Part shown: piece after piece, positions 45,961 through 56,794 of the stretch
How positions within the stretch are numbered: the first letter of the stretch is position 1
Layout: each line of letters opens with the position of its first letter
NCBI GenBank assembly: GCA_028622995.1
Contig: JAJQJQ010000036.1
Location: 2,582,705 to 2,646,704, forward strand
DNA: 64,000 nucleotides
DNA from: Panagrolaimus kolymaensis
Lineage: Eukaryota > Nematoda > Chromadorea > Rhabditida > Panagrolaimidae
Direction: 5' to 3'
Notes under the pieces: model-generated
Told to the model about the DNA's origin: nothing
The model's input: only the letters and a program-made list of their open reading frames with translations
The model's database searches: none
Position numbers and translations under genes: made by a program

Positions 45961-46715
45961 ATGCCACAGAAGCGACCAATTGAACGTGATATTAATGGTG
46001 ATGAAGGAATGCATTCAGGAGCCAAAATGCCTAATTTGGACTTGCAGGTATGTTTTATAATTTATATAATTTTCTCATCTTTTTACTTTTTGTTTTTTAG
46101 GATCAAATTGATAAATTGTCTTCAGTTGTTAATGTATTGGCTCCCGTTGTTCATCGATTGGATGCAGATAATTCAAAAGAATTTTTGATGATTTACAATG
46201 TTGATTTTGCACTTACAAACAATAGAAAGGATAATCGTAAATTATTGCTCAATGGCGTGTTTGAATTACTGGATCATATTTTGGATAAAAATTATTCATC
46301 AACCGCTGTTGGATCTCCAGAATATCTTGGTAAAACTGAAAAGAAATTCATTAAAGTTAAACTTGGTTCGCTATTGGTTAATAATGTTATGGATTCACTT
46401 CATCGCCTGAAAACGTTCAAGCCAAAGCTGTTTAAAGTTAATGGTCGAATTGATGTTCAACGATGTTTATCAAATAGTTCAATGAAGAAACGGAAGATTG
46501 GATTAATTATCAAGCAAGAATTGATCGCTATGTTCAAGGATATGCTGCATCAAAAGAAGATTAATGCTGTACCTTTTGTTCTGCTTAAAGGTAATACAAT
46601 TAAAGTAGGAGCTGATGAACCTAAAACTTTTGATATTGTTAAAGATCTAATTGTAAATTTTAACTTTTGTTTAATGCATTTTATCTTGTTTTGTATATTT
46701 TGTCTTTGTAAGTAA
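45961..46715 (+). CDS. Accessory protein of unknown function (unit 4)
   Basis: Exons 45,961-46,047 and 46,101-46,715; identical product. Confidence 0.7.
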
Positions 46716-46761
46716 TATTCAAATAAACTTATGTAACTTTTTGTATTTCTTATTTGTTCAG

Positions 46762-49540
46762 TTAAATGAAGTTAAAGTATTTGTGTTTGTTTAGAACTTT
46801 ATTCTTGTGTTTTTTGATTGTTTCTTTATGGTAATTATTGCGTATCAGTAGGTTTTCTAGATTTTCATAGGCGTTTTTAAAGTTATGTTTATTGCTTGAA
46901 ACTCTCGCTGTTCTTAATGTTTCTCCCTCAATTATGTTATGTTTATAAACTGTAGGAATATTTGAGCGATAATTTGAGTATCTAAGCACGTCAAAGGTGT
47001 ATGCGTCAGTTTTATTATATAAATTGTAGTTGATTCCTTGATTTAATTCAACCGTAATATCGAGGTAATTTGTTTTAAATTCGGATTCATGTGTAGTTTC
47101 GAGTGTTAAACTTTCATGGTAAATATTATTGGCAATTTTTTGAAAGTCGATATTTTTATGGTTGATTACAATTATGTCGTCCATGTATCTGGATGGAGCA
47201 ATATTTTTTACAAAAAATTGGTTTTCTTTATTATGACAGTATTTGTATTCCATCATAGTCAAAGTTAAATCTGCAATTTCAGGTGAAGCGTTATTGCCTT
47301 GTGGAATTCCATTGATTTGTTTAAAAATTATTGTGGCGAATTTTGCATAGCTATTATCAAGTGTTTGAATTAGTAAATCCATGATATCTTCTTTAGTAAA
47401 GCAATTTTCCATCCCATTTTCTTTTGCTTCCCTGAATTGGCAGTAATTATATCCAACTTTTAAATATTCCTTTTTACTGTTTTTAAAGCATAATTCAATT
47501 AGGTTGCTTATGTTTTGAATTACAACGGTGTGAGGTAAATTAGTAAATAAGTTGTTAAAATCAGCGCAAAATAATTTTAAATTATCTTTTTTTGTTAAAT
47601 TTTCTATTTTTTCAATGAACTCTTGACTGTTTTTTATTGACCAATAATTTTTTAAGCTTGTCCTATTTTCAATAACTTTGCAATAATTTTTTAATTGGTT
47701 TTTAAAATGTTTTAATATTTGTTGTAGTTTTTTTGATAGTTCTTTAATTCCGCTATTACTTGCACCTGTAATAAATCTGAATTTTATTGGGGTTTTATGC
47801 AACTTGGGTATTGCGTAAATTTTTGGAATAACTTTTTCTTTTTCACAATTCATTTTTATTTTTCTGTTTTCGTTAAGTATGCAGCATTTTGTATAAACTT
47901 CGTCTAAATTTATTTCGCTTATTTTATAAGTGTCATTACCTTTAATATTTTCTTTATCCCATCCTAATTCTTTTTGCAGACTTTCAACGTATAGTTTTTT
48001 GCAAGTAAATGCATAGTTATTTGTTGCTTTATCGGCCGTTGTAATAATAAAATGTTTTTTAATGTTTTCAAGTTCTTTTTTGGCTTTTTGGTTGAAAATT
48101 GGTTTATTTTTGTTTAAGTTAAAGAAAAGAGATTTAGCGAGTTTTTTTATTTCTTTTTTCCAAAGTTTTTCCAATTTTAAGGCTTGTTTGTTAGTGATTT
48201 TATATTTTTTAATTAGTTTATTTTGAAATTGGCAGAAGACTTTATTTATTTCTTCTTCGATTTCTTTTTTTGTTACAATATTTATATCTCTAAATTTAGT
48301 ACCCATTTTTAGTGTTTTTTTAAAGATTAAGATTTTTTATAAAGTTAATATCCCCCGTTATGATATGTTTATGGTGGTTATCAAAGTATGGATGTTCTGG
48401 TGAACACATACATTTAGAGGTGTTGATTTCTTTAACTTGATTTATAGTGAGGTTATTTAAAAATTGGTTGTAATTAAAAACTTTAGTACTGATCGGTGGC
48501 AGACATTTTTTAATTATTCTGAACTTAGCATTGTCGTGTAATATTATTTGGTTTTCTTTTAATATTTTGTTTAAAATTTTTCCAAGTTTAATTTTATCCA
48601 GGACTGGATGGATATGAGTTAGACTTATGTTTAGAAAATTATTTGTTACCATTCTAGATTTCTTATCATTAGTTTTAAAACTTAATAGTTTTAAATCGTT
48701 TTTTTTAAATGTCAAAGTATTTTCGTCTTTAGTTAATTTATTTTTAATATTTTTGGAGGTGTTGTAATAAAGTTGGAATAATTCGTTTGTTTCAGCTGTG
48801 ATGATTTTATTTTTTATTTCGGTTGAGCTAGTATTATTTAACTTCTTTTTTCGTTTTCTGTTATTGCCTCTTGTGTTTTTTATTCGTGGAAAGTTGAAAT
48901 TAAAATATGGCAATTTATCTAATTTTTCTTTTATTAAAGATAAATTTGTTAGGTTTCCTATTGCCTTAATATTGTCGTTTAATCCATATGGATATGCAGT
49001 CATTAAAAGTCTGATCCATGTGTCTTCGGTATTTAAGCGAGTTTGTCTATCTTCTAAATCAATATTATCCAGGACATCTATTTCAAAATCATTATTTTCA
49101 TGATTTATAAAATGTTGGCATAAGACAGTTTTTTCAGTTCCATTTTTGATGTTATTTAAATGTTCGCTAATTCTTTGTTTTAATTTTCTTTTTGTTTCTC
49201 CTACATATTGCTTTTTGCATATTTTACAAGTTAAGAGATAAACTAAATTATTTGAACAGCAATTAAATTTATTGGTTTTACAGGTTAAATATTTATCTTT
49301 AGTTACGCTGCTTTCAACAAAATTACGATTATTTAATCTAGGACATACTTTACAGTTTTTCTTTTTACACTTGTATCCTTCTTGATCTGTAGTTTTAAAT
49401 GGTTTTATGATTCTTTTTCTTCTTTCCTTTGATATAGTTGCTATGTAATTTTTATAAAAGTTAAAAGGTTTCGAAATTAGAGTTTTTTTAAACCAATTGG
49501 GATGACCCTCCTGGCGGCGGTTTCTCCACCAAGACGGCAC
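46762..49540 (-). pseudogene. GIY-YIG/RT polyprotein with one-base frameshift (unit 4)
   Basis: Broken at the same base as unit 3: nuclease part 49,540-48,320 (406 residues) and RT part 48,306-46,762 (514 residues, AUG start). A shared identical lesion means these two units descend from one mutated copy, by duplication or gene conversion. Confidence 0.88.
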
Positions 49541-49552
49541 GAGATGTGTTTT

Positions 49553-49671
49553 AGAGAGCGGCCTCTCTCGGTACAGGCATGAAAACCGTATTTTTTACAA
49601 CTGCTGGCAGCATGGTCAGATCCCTCCCGTCCGGATCTCCACTTTTATCACTCAAAGGCAGTTGAACGGTT
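49553..49671 (-). promoter_or_regulatory. Folded 5' leader structure (unit 4)
   Basis: Same nested stems as unit 1, unchanged. Confidence 0.58.
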
Positions 49672-50190
49672 CACGTTGAATCCGTTTAATAAACCATATT
49701 TGAATAATTTTGTAAGTTATAACTAATTTCGAAGAAAGAATAAGAAGGAAATTATTAAATATATATTGTACAGATTTAGGGTTTTTGAATTGCCCTTTTA
49801 TGAAGAGAGGAAAGAAGGAAAGAGAAAGAATGGTTAAGATTAAATAATTTTAATTGAATAAAATTATAAGTTGTAAGCTGAAATAATGTTGAAAGAGTAA
49901 TTTAAGTCACATTTTGTGTGGGATGAAAGAATAAGGTTTATAAACAGTGTGGATGTCGGGTTCTTGGAATTCTTTCGAATTCCAAAGCGGGCATTATTTA
50001 AATGAAAATTATAAATTATTGTTATAAGCAGAGTTCACTCAGGAAGTTTTAATTTATAGTGAAAGGAATTTTATAAATGAAATTTTAATTTCCTGGGTTC
50101 GTAGATTTATTCCAAAGAGTGGGCTTTTTCAACCTCACATCAATTTGGAAGTAAATCAACAAATTACAAAAAATAAAAAAGTTTTGTAAA

Positions 50191-50612
50191 AAAGTCAACA
50201 CAACATTAAGGTTGTGCAAGAATTGCATTAAAAGCAATTACTTGAAGACTTTAGGTTATGATAGTTAAAGAAATAAAATCAAAAATCAAAATTGTAAATA
50301 AATGTCACAACAGCATTAAGGCTGTTAGCTAAGCTTTGCTAATGCAATAACTTAGTTTAATGACATTGTGAATAAATAAAATTCAACTTAAAAAAAATCA
50401 CTTTAAAGCGAGATCTTTAAGATTGAATTTTTTTGATTTATTGATTTTTGAATGTTAAAAAAATCAAAAAATATAAATGAATGAATGTCATAACAGCATT
50501 AAGGTTGTTAGCTAAGCTTTGCTAATGCAATAACTTAGTTTAATGACATTGGAAATAAATAAAATTCAACTTAAAAAAAACACATTAAAGCGAGATCTTT
50601 AAGATTGAATTT
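50191..50612 (-). other. Three-way-junction and hairpin module (unit 5)
   Basis: Unchanged relative to unit 1. Confidence 0.6.
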
Positions 50613-50631
50613 TTATGGTTTTATTATTTTT

Positions 50632-50738
50632 GGATGTTTCGGCCCTGAACCCTAAACATCCTAATTATAAAAGTAAATTTGTATTTTACATTTGTTTGAA
50701 AAGGAAACCTGCATCGTTGGGCCTCATCAGTAGAGTTC
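50632..50738 (-). ncRNA. Hammerhead ribozyme strands, permuted order (unit 5)
   Basis: All three strands intact; the predicted cut is between 50,655 and 50,654. Confidence 0.73.
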
Positions 50739-50977
50739 GATGGTCTAAGGTTTGAAATAAAATTATAATAAAATTAAAGAGTTTAGTTGAGCGATGATGA
50801 AAGTTGAAAAAAAGGGAAAAAGAAATTAGAGAAAAAATAAATTTTTTGAAGATTGAAAAAAGGAAGTGGTTATTTTGGCTTTATATGCATAAGAGCAATA
50901 ATATTTTATCGTTGTTGTTTTGAAGCAATGTTTAGTATCATCCAATAATTGTTAGAATTCTAAAGCTAATTCAAGAA

Positions 50978-51732
50978 ATGCCACAGAAGCGACCAATTGA
51001 ACGTGATATTAATGGTGATGAAGGAATGCATTCAGGAGCCAAAATGCCTAATTTGGACTTGCAGGTATGTTTTATAATTTATATAATTTTCTCATCTTTT
51101 TACTTTTTGTTTTTTAGGATCAAATTGATAAATTGTCTTCAGTTGTTAATGTATTGGCTCCCGTTGTTCATCGATTGGATGCAGATAATTCAAAAGAATT
51201 TTTGATGATTTACAATGTTGATTTTGCACTTACAAACAATAGAAAGGATAATCGTAAATTATTGCTCAATGGCGTGTTTGAATTACTGGATCATATTTTG
51301 GATAAAAATTATTCATCAACCGCTGTTGGATCTCCAGAATATCTTGGTAAAACTGAAAAGAAATTCATTAAAGTTAAACTTGGTTCGCTATTGGTTAATA
51401 ATGTTATGGATTCACTTCATCGCCTGAAAACGTTCAAGCCAAAGCTGTTTAAAGTTAATGGTCGAATTGATGTTCAACGATGTTTATCAAATAGTTCAAT
51501 GAAGAAACGGAAGATTGGATTAATTATCAAGCAAGAATTGATCGCTATGTTCAAGGATATGCTGCATCAAAAGAAGATTAATGCTGTACCTTTTGTTCTG
51601 CTTAAAGGTAATACAATTAAAGTAGGAGCTGATGAACCTAAAACTTTTGATATTGTTAAAGATCTAATTGTAAATTTTAACTTTTGTTTAATGCATTTTA
51701 TCTTGTTTTGTATATTTTGTCTTTGTAAGTAA
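50978..51732 (+). CDS. Accessory protein of unknown function (unit 5)
   Basis: Exons 50,978-51,064 and 51,118-51,732; identical product. Confidence 0.7.
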
Positions 51733-51778
51733 TATTCAAATAAACTTATGTAACTTTTTGTATTTCTTATTTGTTCAG

Positions 51779-54556
51779 TTAAATGAAGTTAAAGTATTTG
51801 TGTTTGTTTAGAACTTTATTCTTGTGTTTTTTGATTGTTTCTTTATGGTAATTATTGCGTATCAGTAGGTTTTCTAGATTTTCATAGGCGTTTTTAAAGT
51901 TATGTTTATTGCTTGAAACTCTCGCTGTTCTTAATGTTTCTCCCTCAATTATGTTATGTTTATAAACTGTAGGAATATTTGAGCGATAATTTGAGTATCT
52001 AAGCACGTCAAAGGTGTATGCGTCAGTTTTATTATATAAATTGTAGTTGATTCCTTGATTTAATTCAACCGTAATATCGAGGTAATTTGTTTTAAATTCG
52101 GATTCATGTGTAGTTTCGAGTGTTAAACTTTCATGGTAAATATTATTGGCAATTTTTTGAAAGTCGATATTTTTATGGTTGATTACAATTATGTCGTCCA
52201 TGTATCTGGATGGAGCAATATTTTTTACAAAAAATTGGTTTTCTTTATTATGACAGTATTTGTATTCCATCATAGTCAAAGTTAAATCTGCAATTTCAGG
52301 TGAAGCGTTATTGCCTTGTGGAATTCCATTGATTTGTTTAAAAATTATTGTGGCGAATTTTGCATAGCTATTATCAAGTGTTTGAATTAGTAAATCCATG
52401 ATATCTTCTTTAGTAAAGCAATTTTCCATCCCATTTTCTTTTGCTTCCCTGAATTGGCAGTAATTATATCCAACTTTTAAATATTCCTTTTTACTGTTTT
52501 TAAAGCATAATTCAATTAGGTTGCTTATGTTTTGAATTACAACGGTGTGAGGTAAATTAGTAAATAAGTTGTTAAAATCAGCGCAAAATAATTTTAAATT
52601 ATCTTTTTTTGTTAAATTTTCTATTTTTTCAATGAACTCTTGACTGTTTTTTATTGACCAATAATTTTTTAAGCTTGTCCTATTTTCAATAACTTTGCAA
52701 TAATTTTTTAATTGGTTTTTAAAATGTTTTAATATTTGTTGTAGTTTTTTTGATAGTTCTTTAATTCCGCTATTACTTGCACCTGTAATAAATCTGAATT
52801 TTATTGGGGTTTTATGCAACTTGGGTATTGCGTAAATTTTTGGAATAACTTTTTCTTTTTCACAATTCATTTTTATTTTTCTGTTTTCGTTAAGTATGCA
52901 GCATTTTGTATAAACTTCGTCTAAATTTATTTCGCTTATTTTATAAGTGTCATTACCTTTAATATTTTCTTTATCCCATCCTAATTCTTTTTGCAGACTT
53001 TCAACGTATAGTTTTTTGCAAGTAAATGCATAGTTATTTGTTGCTTTATCGGCCGTTGTAATAATAAAATGTTTTTTAATGTTTTCAAGTTCTTTTTTGG
53101 CTTTTTGGTTGAAAATTGGTTTATTTTTGTTTAAGTTAAAGAAAAGAGATTTAGCGAGTTTTTTTATTTCTTTTTTCCAAAGTTTTTCCAATTTTAAGGC
53201 TTGTTTGTTAGTGATTTTATATTTTTTAATTAGTTTATTTTGAAATTGGCAGAAGACTTTATTTATTTCTTCTTCGATTTCTTTTTTTGTTACAATATTT
53301 ATATCTCTAAATTTAGTACCCATTTTTAGTGTTTTTTTAAGATTAAGATTTTTTATAAAGTTAATATCCCCCGTTATGATATGTTTATGGTGGTTATCAA
53401 AGTATGGATGTTCTGGTGAACACATACATTTAGAGGTGTTGATTTCTTTAACTTGATTTATAGTGAGGTTATTTAAAAATTGGTTGTAATTAAAAACTTT
53501 AGTACTGATCGGTGGCAGACATTTTTTAATTATTCTGAACTTAGCATTGTCGTGTAATATTATTTGGTTTTCTTTTAATATTTTGTTTAAAATTTTTCCA
53601 AGTTTAATTTTATCCAGGACTGGATGGATATGAGTTAGACTTATGTTTAGAAAATTATTTGTTACCATTCTAGATTTCTTATCATTAGTTTTAAAACTTA
53701 ATAGTTTTAAATCGTTTTTTTTAAATGTCAAAGTATTTTCGTCTTTAGTTAATTTATTTTTAATATTTTTGGAGGTGTTGTAATAAAGTTGGAATAATTC
53801 GTTTGTTTCAGCTGTGATGATTTTATTTTTTATTTCGGTTGAGCTAGTATTATTTAACTTCTTTTTTCGTTTTCTGTTATTGCCTCTTGTGTTTTTTATT
53901 CGTGGAAAGTTGAAATTAAAATATGGCAATTTATCTAATTTTTCTTTTATTAAAGATAAATTTGTTAGGTTTCCTATTGCCTTAATATTGTCGTTTAATC
54001 CATATGGATATGCAGTCATTAAAAGTCTGATCCATGTGTCTTCGGTATTTAAGCGAGTTTGTCTATCTTCTAAATCAATATTATCCAGGACATCTATTTC
54101 AAAATCATTATTTTCATGATTTATAAAATGTTGGCATAAGACAGTTTTTTCAGTTCCATTTTTGATGTTATTTAAATGTTCGCTAATTCTTTGTTTTAAT
54201 TTTCTTTTTGTTTCTCCTACATATTGCTTTTTGCATATTTTACAAGTTAAGAGATAAACTAAATTATTTGAACAGCAATTAAATTTATTGGTTTTACAGG
54301 TTAAATATTTATCTTTAGTTACGCTGCTTTCAACAAAATTACGATTATTTAATCTAGGACATACTTTACAGTTTTTCTTTTTACACTTGTATCCTTCTTG
54401 ATCTGTAGTTTTAAATGGTTTTATGATTCTTTTTCTTCTTTCCTTTGATATAGTTGCTATGTAATTTTTATAAAAGTTAAAAGGTTTCGAAATTAGAGTT
54501 TTTTTAAACCAATTGGGATGACCCTCCTGGCGGCGGTTTCTCCACCAAGACGGCAC
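51779..54556 (-). CDS. GIY-YIG/RT polyprotein (unit 5)
   Basis: Intact 925-codon frame with every catalytic residue; translation identical to unit 1. Confidence 0.93.
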   Translation of the reverse strand: MPSWWRNRRQEGHPNWFKKTLISKPFNFYKNYIATISKERRKRIIKPFKTTDQEGYKCKKKNCKVCPRLNNRNFVESSVTKDKYLTCKTNKFNCCSNNLVYLLTCKICKKQYVGETKRKLKQRISEHLNNIKNGTEKTVLCQHFINHENNDFEIDVLDNIDLEDRQTRLNTEDTWIRLLMTAYPYGLNDNIKAIGNLTNLSLIKEKLDKLPYFNFNFPRIKNTRGNNRKRKKKLNNTSSTEIKNKIITAETNELFQLYYNTSKNIKNKLTKDENTLTFKKNDLKLLSFKTNDKKSRMVTNNFLNISLTHIHPVLDKIKLGKILNKILKENQIILHDNAKFRIIKKCLPPISTKVFNYNQFLNNLTINQVKEINTSKCMCSPEHPYFDNHHKHIITGDINFIKNLNLKKTLKMGTKFRDINIVTKKEIEEEINKVFCQFQNKLIKKYKITNKQALKLEKLWKKEIKKLAKSLFFNLNKNKPIFNQKAKKELENIKKHFIITTADKATNNYAFTCKKLYVESLQKELGWDKENIKGNDTYKISEINLDEVYTKCCILNENRKIKMNCEKEKVIPKIYAIPKLHKTPIKFRFITGASNSGIKELSKKLQQILKHFKNQLKNYCKVIENRTSLKNYWSIKNSQEFIEKIENLTKKDNLKLFCADFNNLFTNLPHTVVIQNISNLIELCFKNSKKEYLKVGYNYCQFREAKENGMENCFTKEDIMDLLIQTLDNSYAKFATIIFKQINGIPQGNNASPEIADLTLTMMEYKYCHNKENQFFVKNIAPSRYMDDIIVINHKNIDFQKIANNIYHESLTLETTHESEFKTNYLDITVELNQGINYNLYNKTDAYTFDVLRYSNYRSNIPTVYKHNIIEGETLRTARVSSNKHNFKNAYENLENLLIRNNYHKETIKKHKNKVLNKHKYFNFI

Positions 54557-54568
54557 GAGATGTGTTTT

Positions 54569-54687
54569 AGAGAGCGGCCTCTCTCGGTACAGGCATGAAA
54601 ACCGTATTTTTTACAACTGCTGGCAGCATGGTCAGATCCCTCCCGTCCGGATCTCCACTTTTATCACTCAAAGGCAGTTGAACGGTT
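54569..54687 (-). promoter_or_regulatory. Folded 5' leader structure (unit 5)
   Basis: Same nested stems as unit 1, unchanged. Confidence 0.58.
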
Positions 54688-55206
54688 CACGTTGAATCCG
54701 TTTAATAAACCATATTTGAATAATTTTGTAAGTTATAACTAATTTCGAAGAAAGAATAAGAAGGAAATTATTAAATATATATTGTACAGATTTAGGGTTT
54801 TTGAATTGCCCTTTTATGAAGAGAGGAAAGAAGGAAAGAGAAAGAATGGTTAAGATTAAATAATTTTAATTGAATAAAATTATAAGTTGTAAGCTGAAAT
54901 AATGTTGAAAGAGTAATTTAAGTCACATTTTGTGTGGGATGAAAGAATAAGGTTTATAAACAGTGTGGATGTCGGGTTCTTGGAATTCTTTCGAATTCCA
55001 AAGCGGGCATTATTTAAATGAAAATTATAAATTATTGTTATAAGCAGAGTTCACTCAGGAAGTTTTAATTTATAGTGAAAGGAATTTTATAAATGAAATT
55101 TTAATTTCCTGGGTTCGTAGATTTATTCCAAAGAGTGGGCTTTTTCAACCTCACATCAATTTGGAAGTAAATCAACAAATTACAAAAAATAAAAAAGTTT
55201 TGTAAA

Positions 55207-55628
55207 AAAGTCAACACAACATTAAGGTTGTGCAAGAATTGCATTAAAAGCAATTACTTGAAGACTTTAGGTTATGATAGTTAAAGAAATAAAATCAAAA
55301 ATCAAAATTGTAAATAAATGTCACAACAGCATTAAGGCTGTTAGCTAAGCTTTGCTAATGCAATAACTTAGTTTAATGACATTGTGAATAAATAAAATTC
55401 AACTTAAAAAAAATCACTTTAAAGCGAGATCTTTAAGATTGAATTTTTTTGATTTATTGATTTTTGAATGTTAAAAAAATCAAAAAATATAAATGAATGA
55501 ATGTCATAACAGCATTAAGGTTGTTAGCTAAGCTTTGCTAATGCAATAACTTAGTTTAATGACATTGGAAATAAATAAAATTCAACTTAAAAAAAACACA
55601 TTAAAGCGAGATCTTTAAGATTGAATTT
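55207..55628 (-). other. Three-way-junction and hairpin module (unit 6)
   Basis: Unchanged relative to unit 1. Confidence 0.6.
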
Positions 55629-55647
55629 TTATGGTTTTATTATTTTT

Positions 55648-55754
55648 GGATGTTTCGGCCCTGAACCCTAAACATCCTAATTATAAAAGTAAATTTGTAT
55701 TTTACATTTGTTTGAAAAGGAAACCTGCATCGTTGGGCCTCATCAGTAGAGTTC
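55648..55754 (-). ncRNA. Hammerhead ribozyme strands, permuted order (unit 6)
   Basis: All three strands intact; the predicted cut is between 55,671 and 55,670. Confidence 0.73.
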
Positions 55755-55993
55755 GATGGTCTAAGGTTTGAAATAAAATTATAATAAAATTAAAGAGTTT
55801 AGTTGAGCGATGATGAAAGTTGAAAAAAAGGGAAAAAGAAATTAGAGAAAAAATAAATTTTTTGAAGATTGAAAAAAGGAAGTGGTTATTTTGGCTTTAT
55901 ATGCATAAGAGCAATAATATTTTATCGTTGTTGTTTTGAAGCAATGTTTAGTATCATCCAATAATTGTTAGAATTCTAAAGCTAATTCAAGAA

Positions 55994-56748
55994 ATGCCAC
56001 AGAAGCGACCAATTGAACGTGATATTAATGGTGATGAAGGAATGCATTCAGGAGCCAAAATGCCTAATTTGGACTTGCAGGTATGTTTTATAATTTATAT
56101 AATTTTCTCATCTTTTTACTTTTTGTTTTTTAGGATCAAATTGATAAATTGTCTTCAGTTGTTAATGTATTGGCTCCCGTTGTTCATCGATTGGATGCAG
56201 ATAATTCAAAAGAATTTTTGATGATTTACAATGTTGATTTTGCACTTACAAACAATAGAAAGGATAATCGTAAATTATTGCTCAATGGCGTGTTTGAATT
56301 ACTGGATCATATTTTGGATAAAAATTATTCATCAACCGCTGTTGGATCTCCAGAATATCTTGGTAAAACTGAAAAGAAATTCATTAAAGTTAAACTTGGT
56401 TCGCTATTGGTTAATAATGTTATGGATTCACTTCATCGCCTGAAAACGTTCAAGCCAAAGCTGTTTAAAGTTAATGGTCGAATTGATGTTCAACGATGTT
56501 TATCAAATAGTTCAATGAAGAAACGGAAGATTGGATTAATTATCAAGCAAGAATTGATCGCTATGTTCAAGGATATGCTGCATCAAAAGAAGATTAATGC
56601 TGTACCTTTTGTTCTGCTTAAAGGTAATACAATTAAAGTAGGAGCTGATGAACCTAAAACTTTTGATATTGTTAAAGATCTAATTGTAAATTTTAACTTT
56701 TGTTTAATGCATTTTATCTTGTTTTGTATATTTTGTCTTTGTAAGTAA
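55994..56748 (+). CDS. Accessory protein of unknown function (unit 6)
   Basis: Exons 55,994-56,080 and 56,134-56,748; identical product. Confidence 0.7.
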
Positions 56749-56794
56749 TATTCAAATAAACTTATGTAACTTTTTGTATTTCTTATTTGTTCAG

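Larger units (their letters stand above)
45150..50166 (-). mobile_element. PLE unit 4 (complete length, RT frameshifted)
   Basis: 5,017 bases, with the same inserted base as unit 3 (48,322-48,324) but A, not C, at 49,883. It therefore shares one variant with its left neighbour and the other allele with its right neighbour. Confidence 0.92.
50167..55182 (-). mobile_element. PLE unit 5 (complete, RT frame intact)
   Basis: 5,016 bases, lacking the insertion, with the A allele in the leader; same haplotype as units 1 and 6 at the two sites that vary. Confidence 0.92.
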
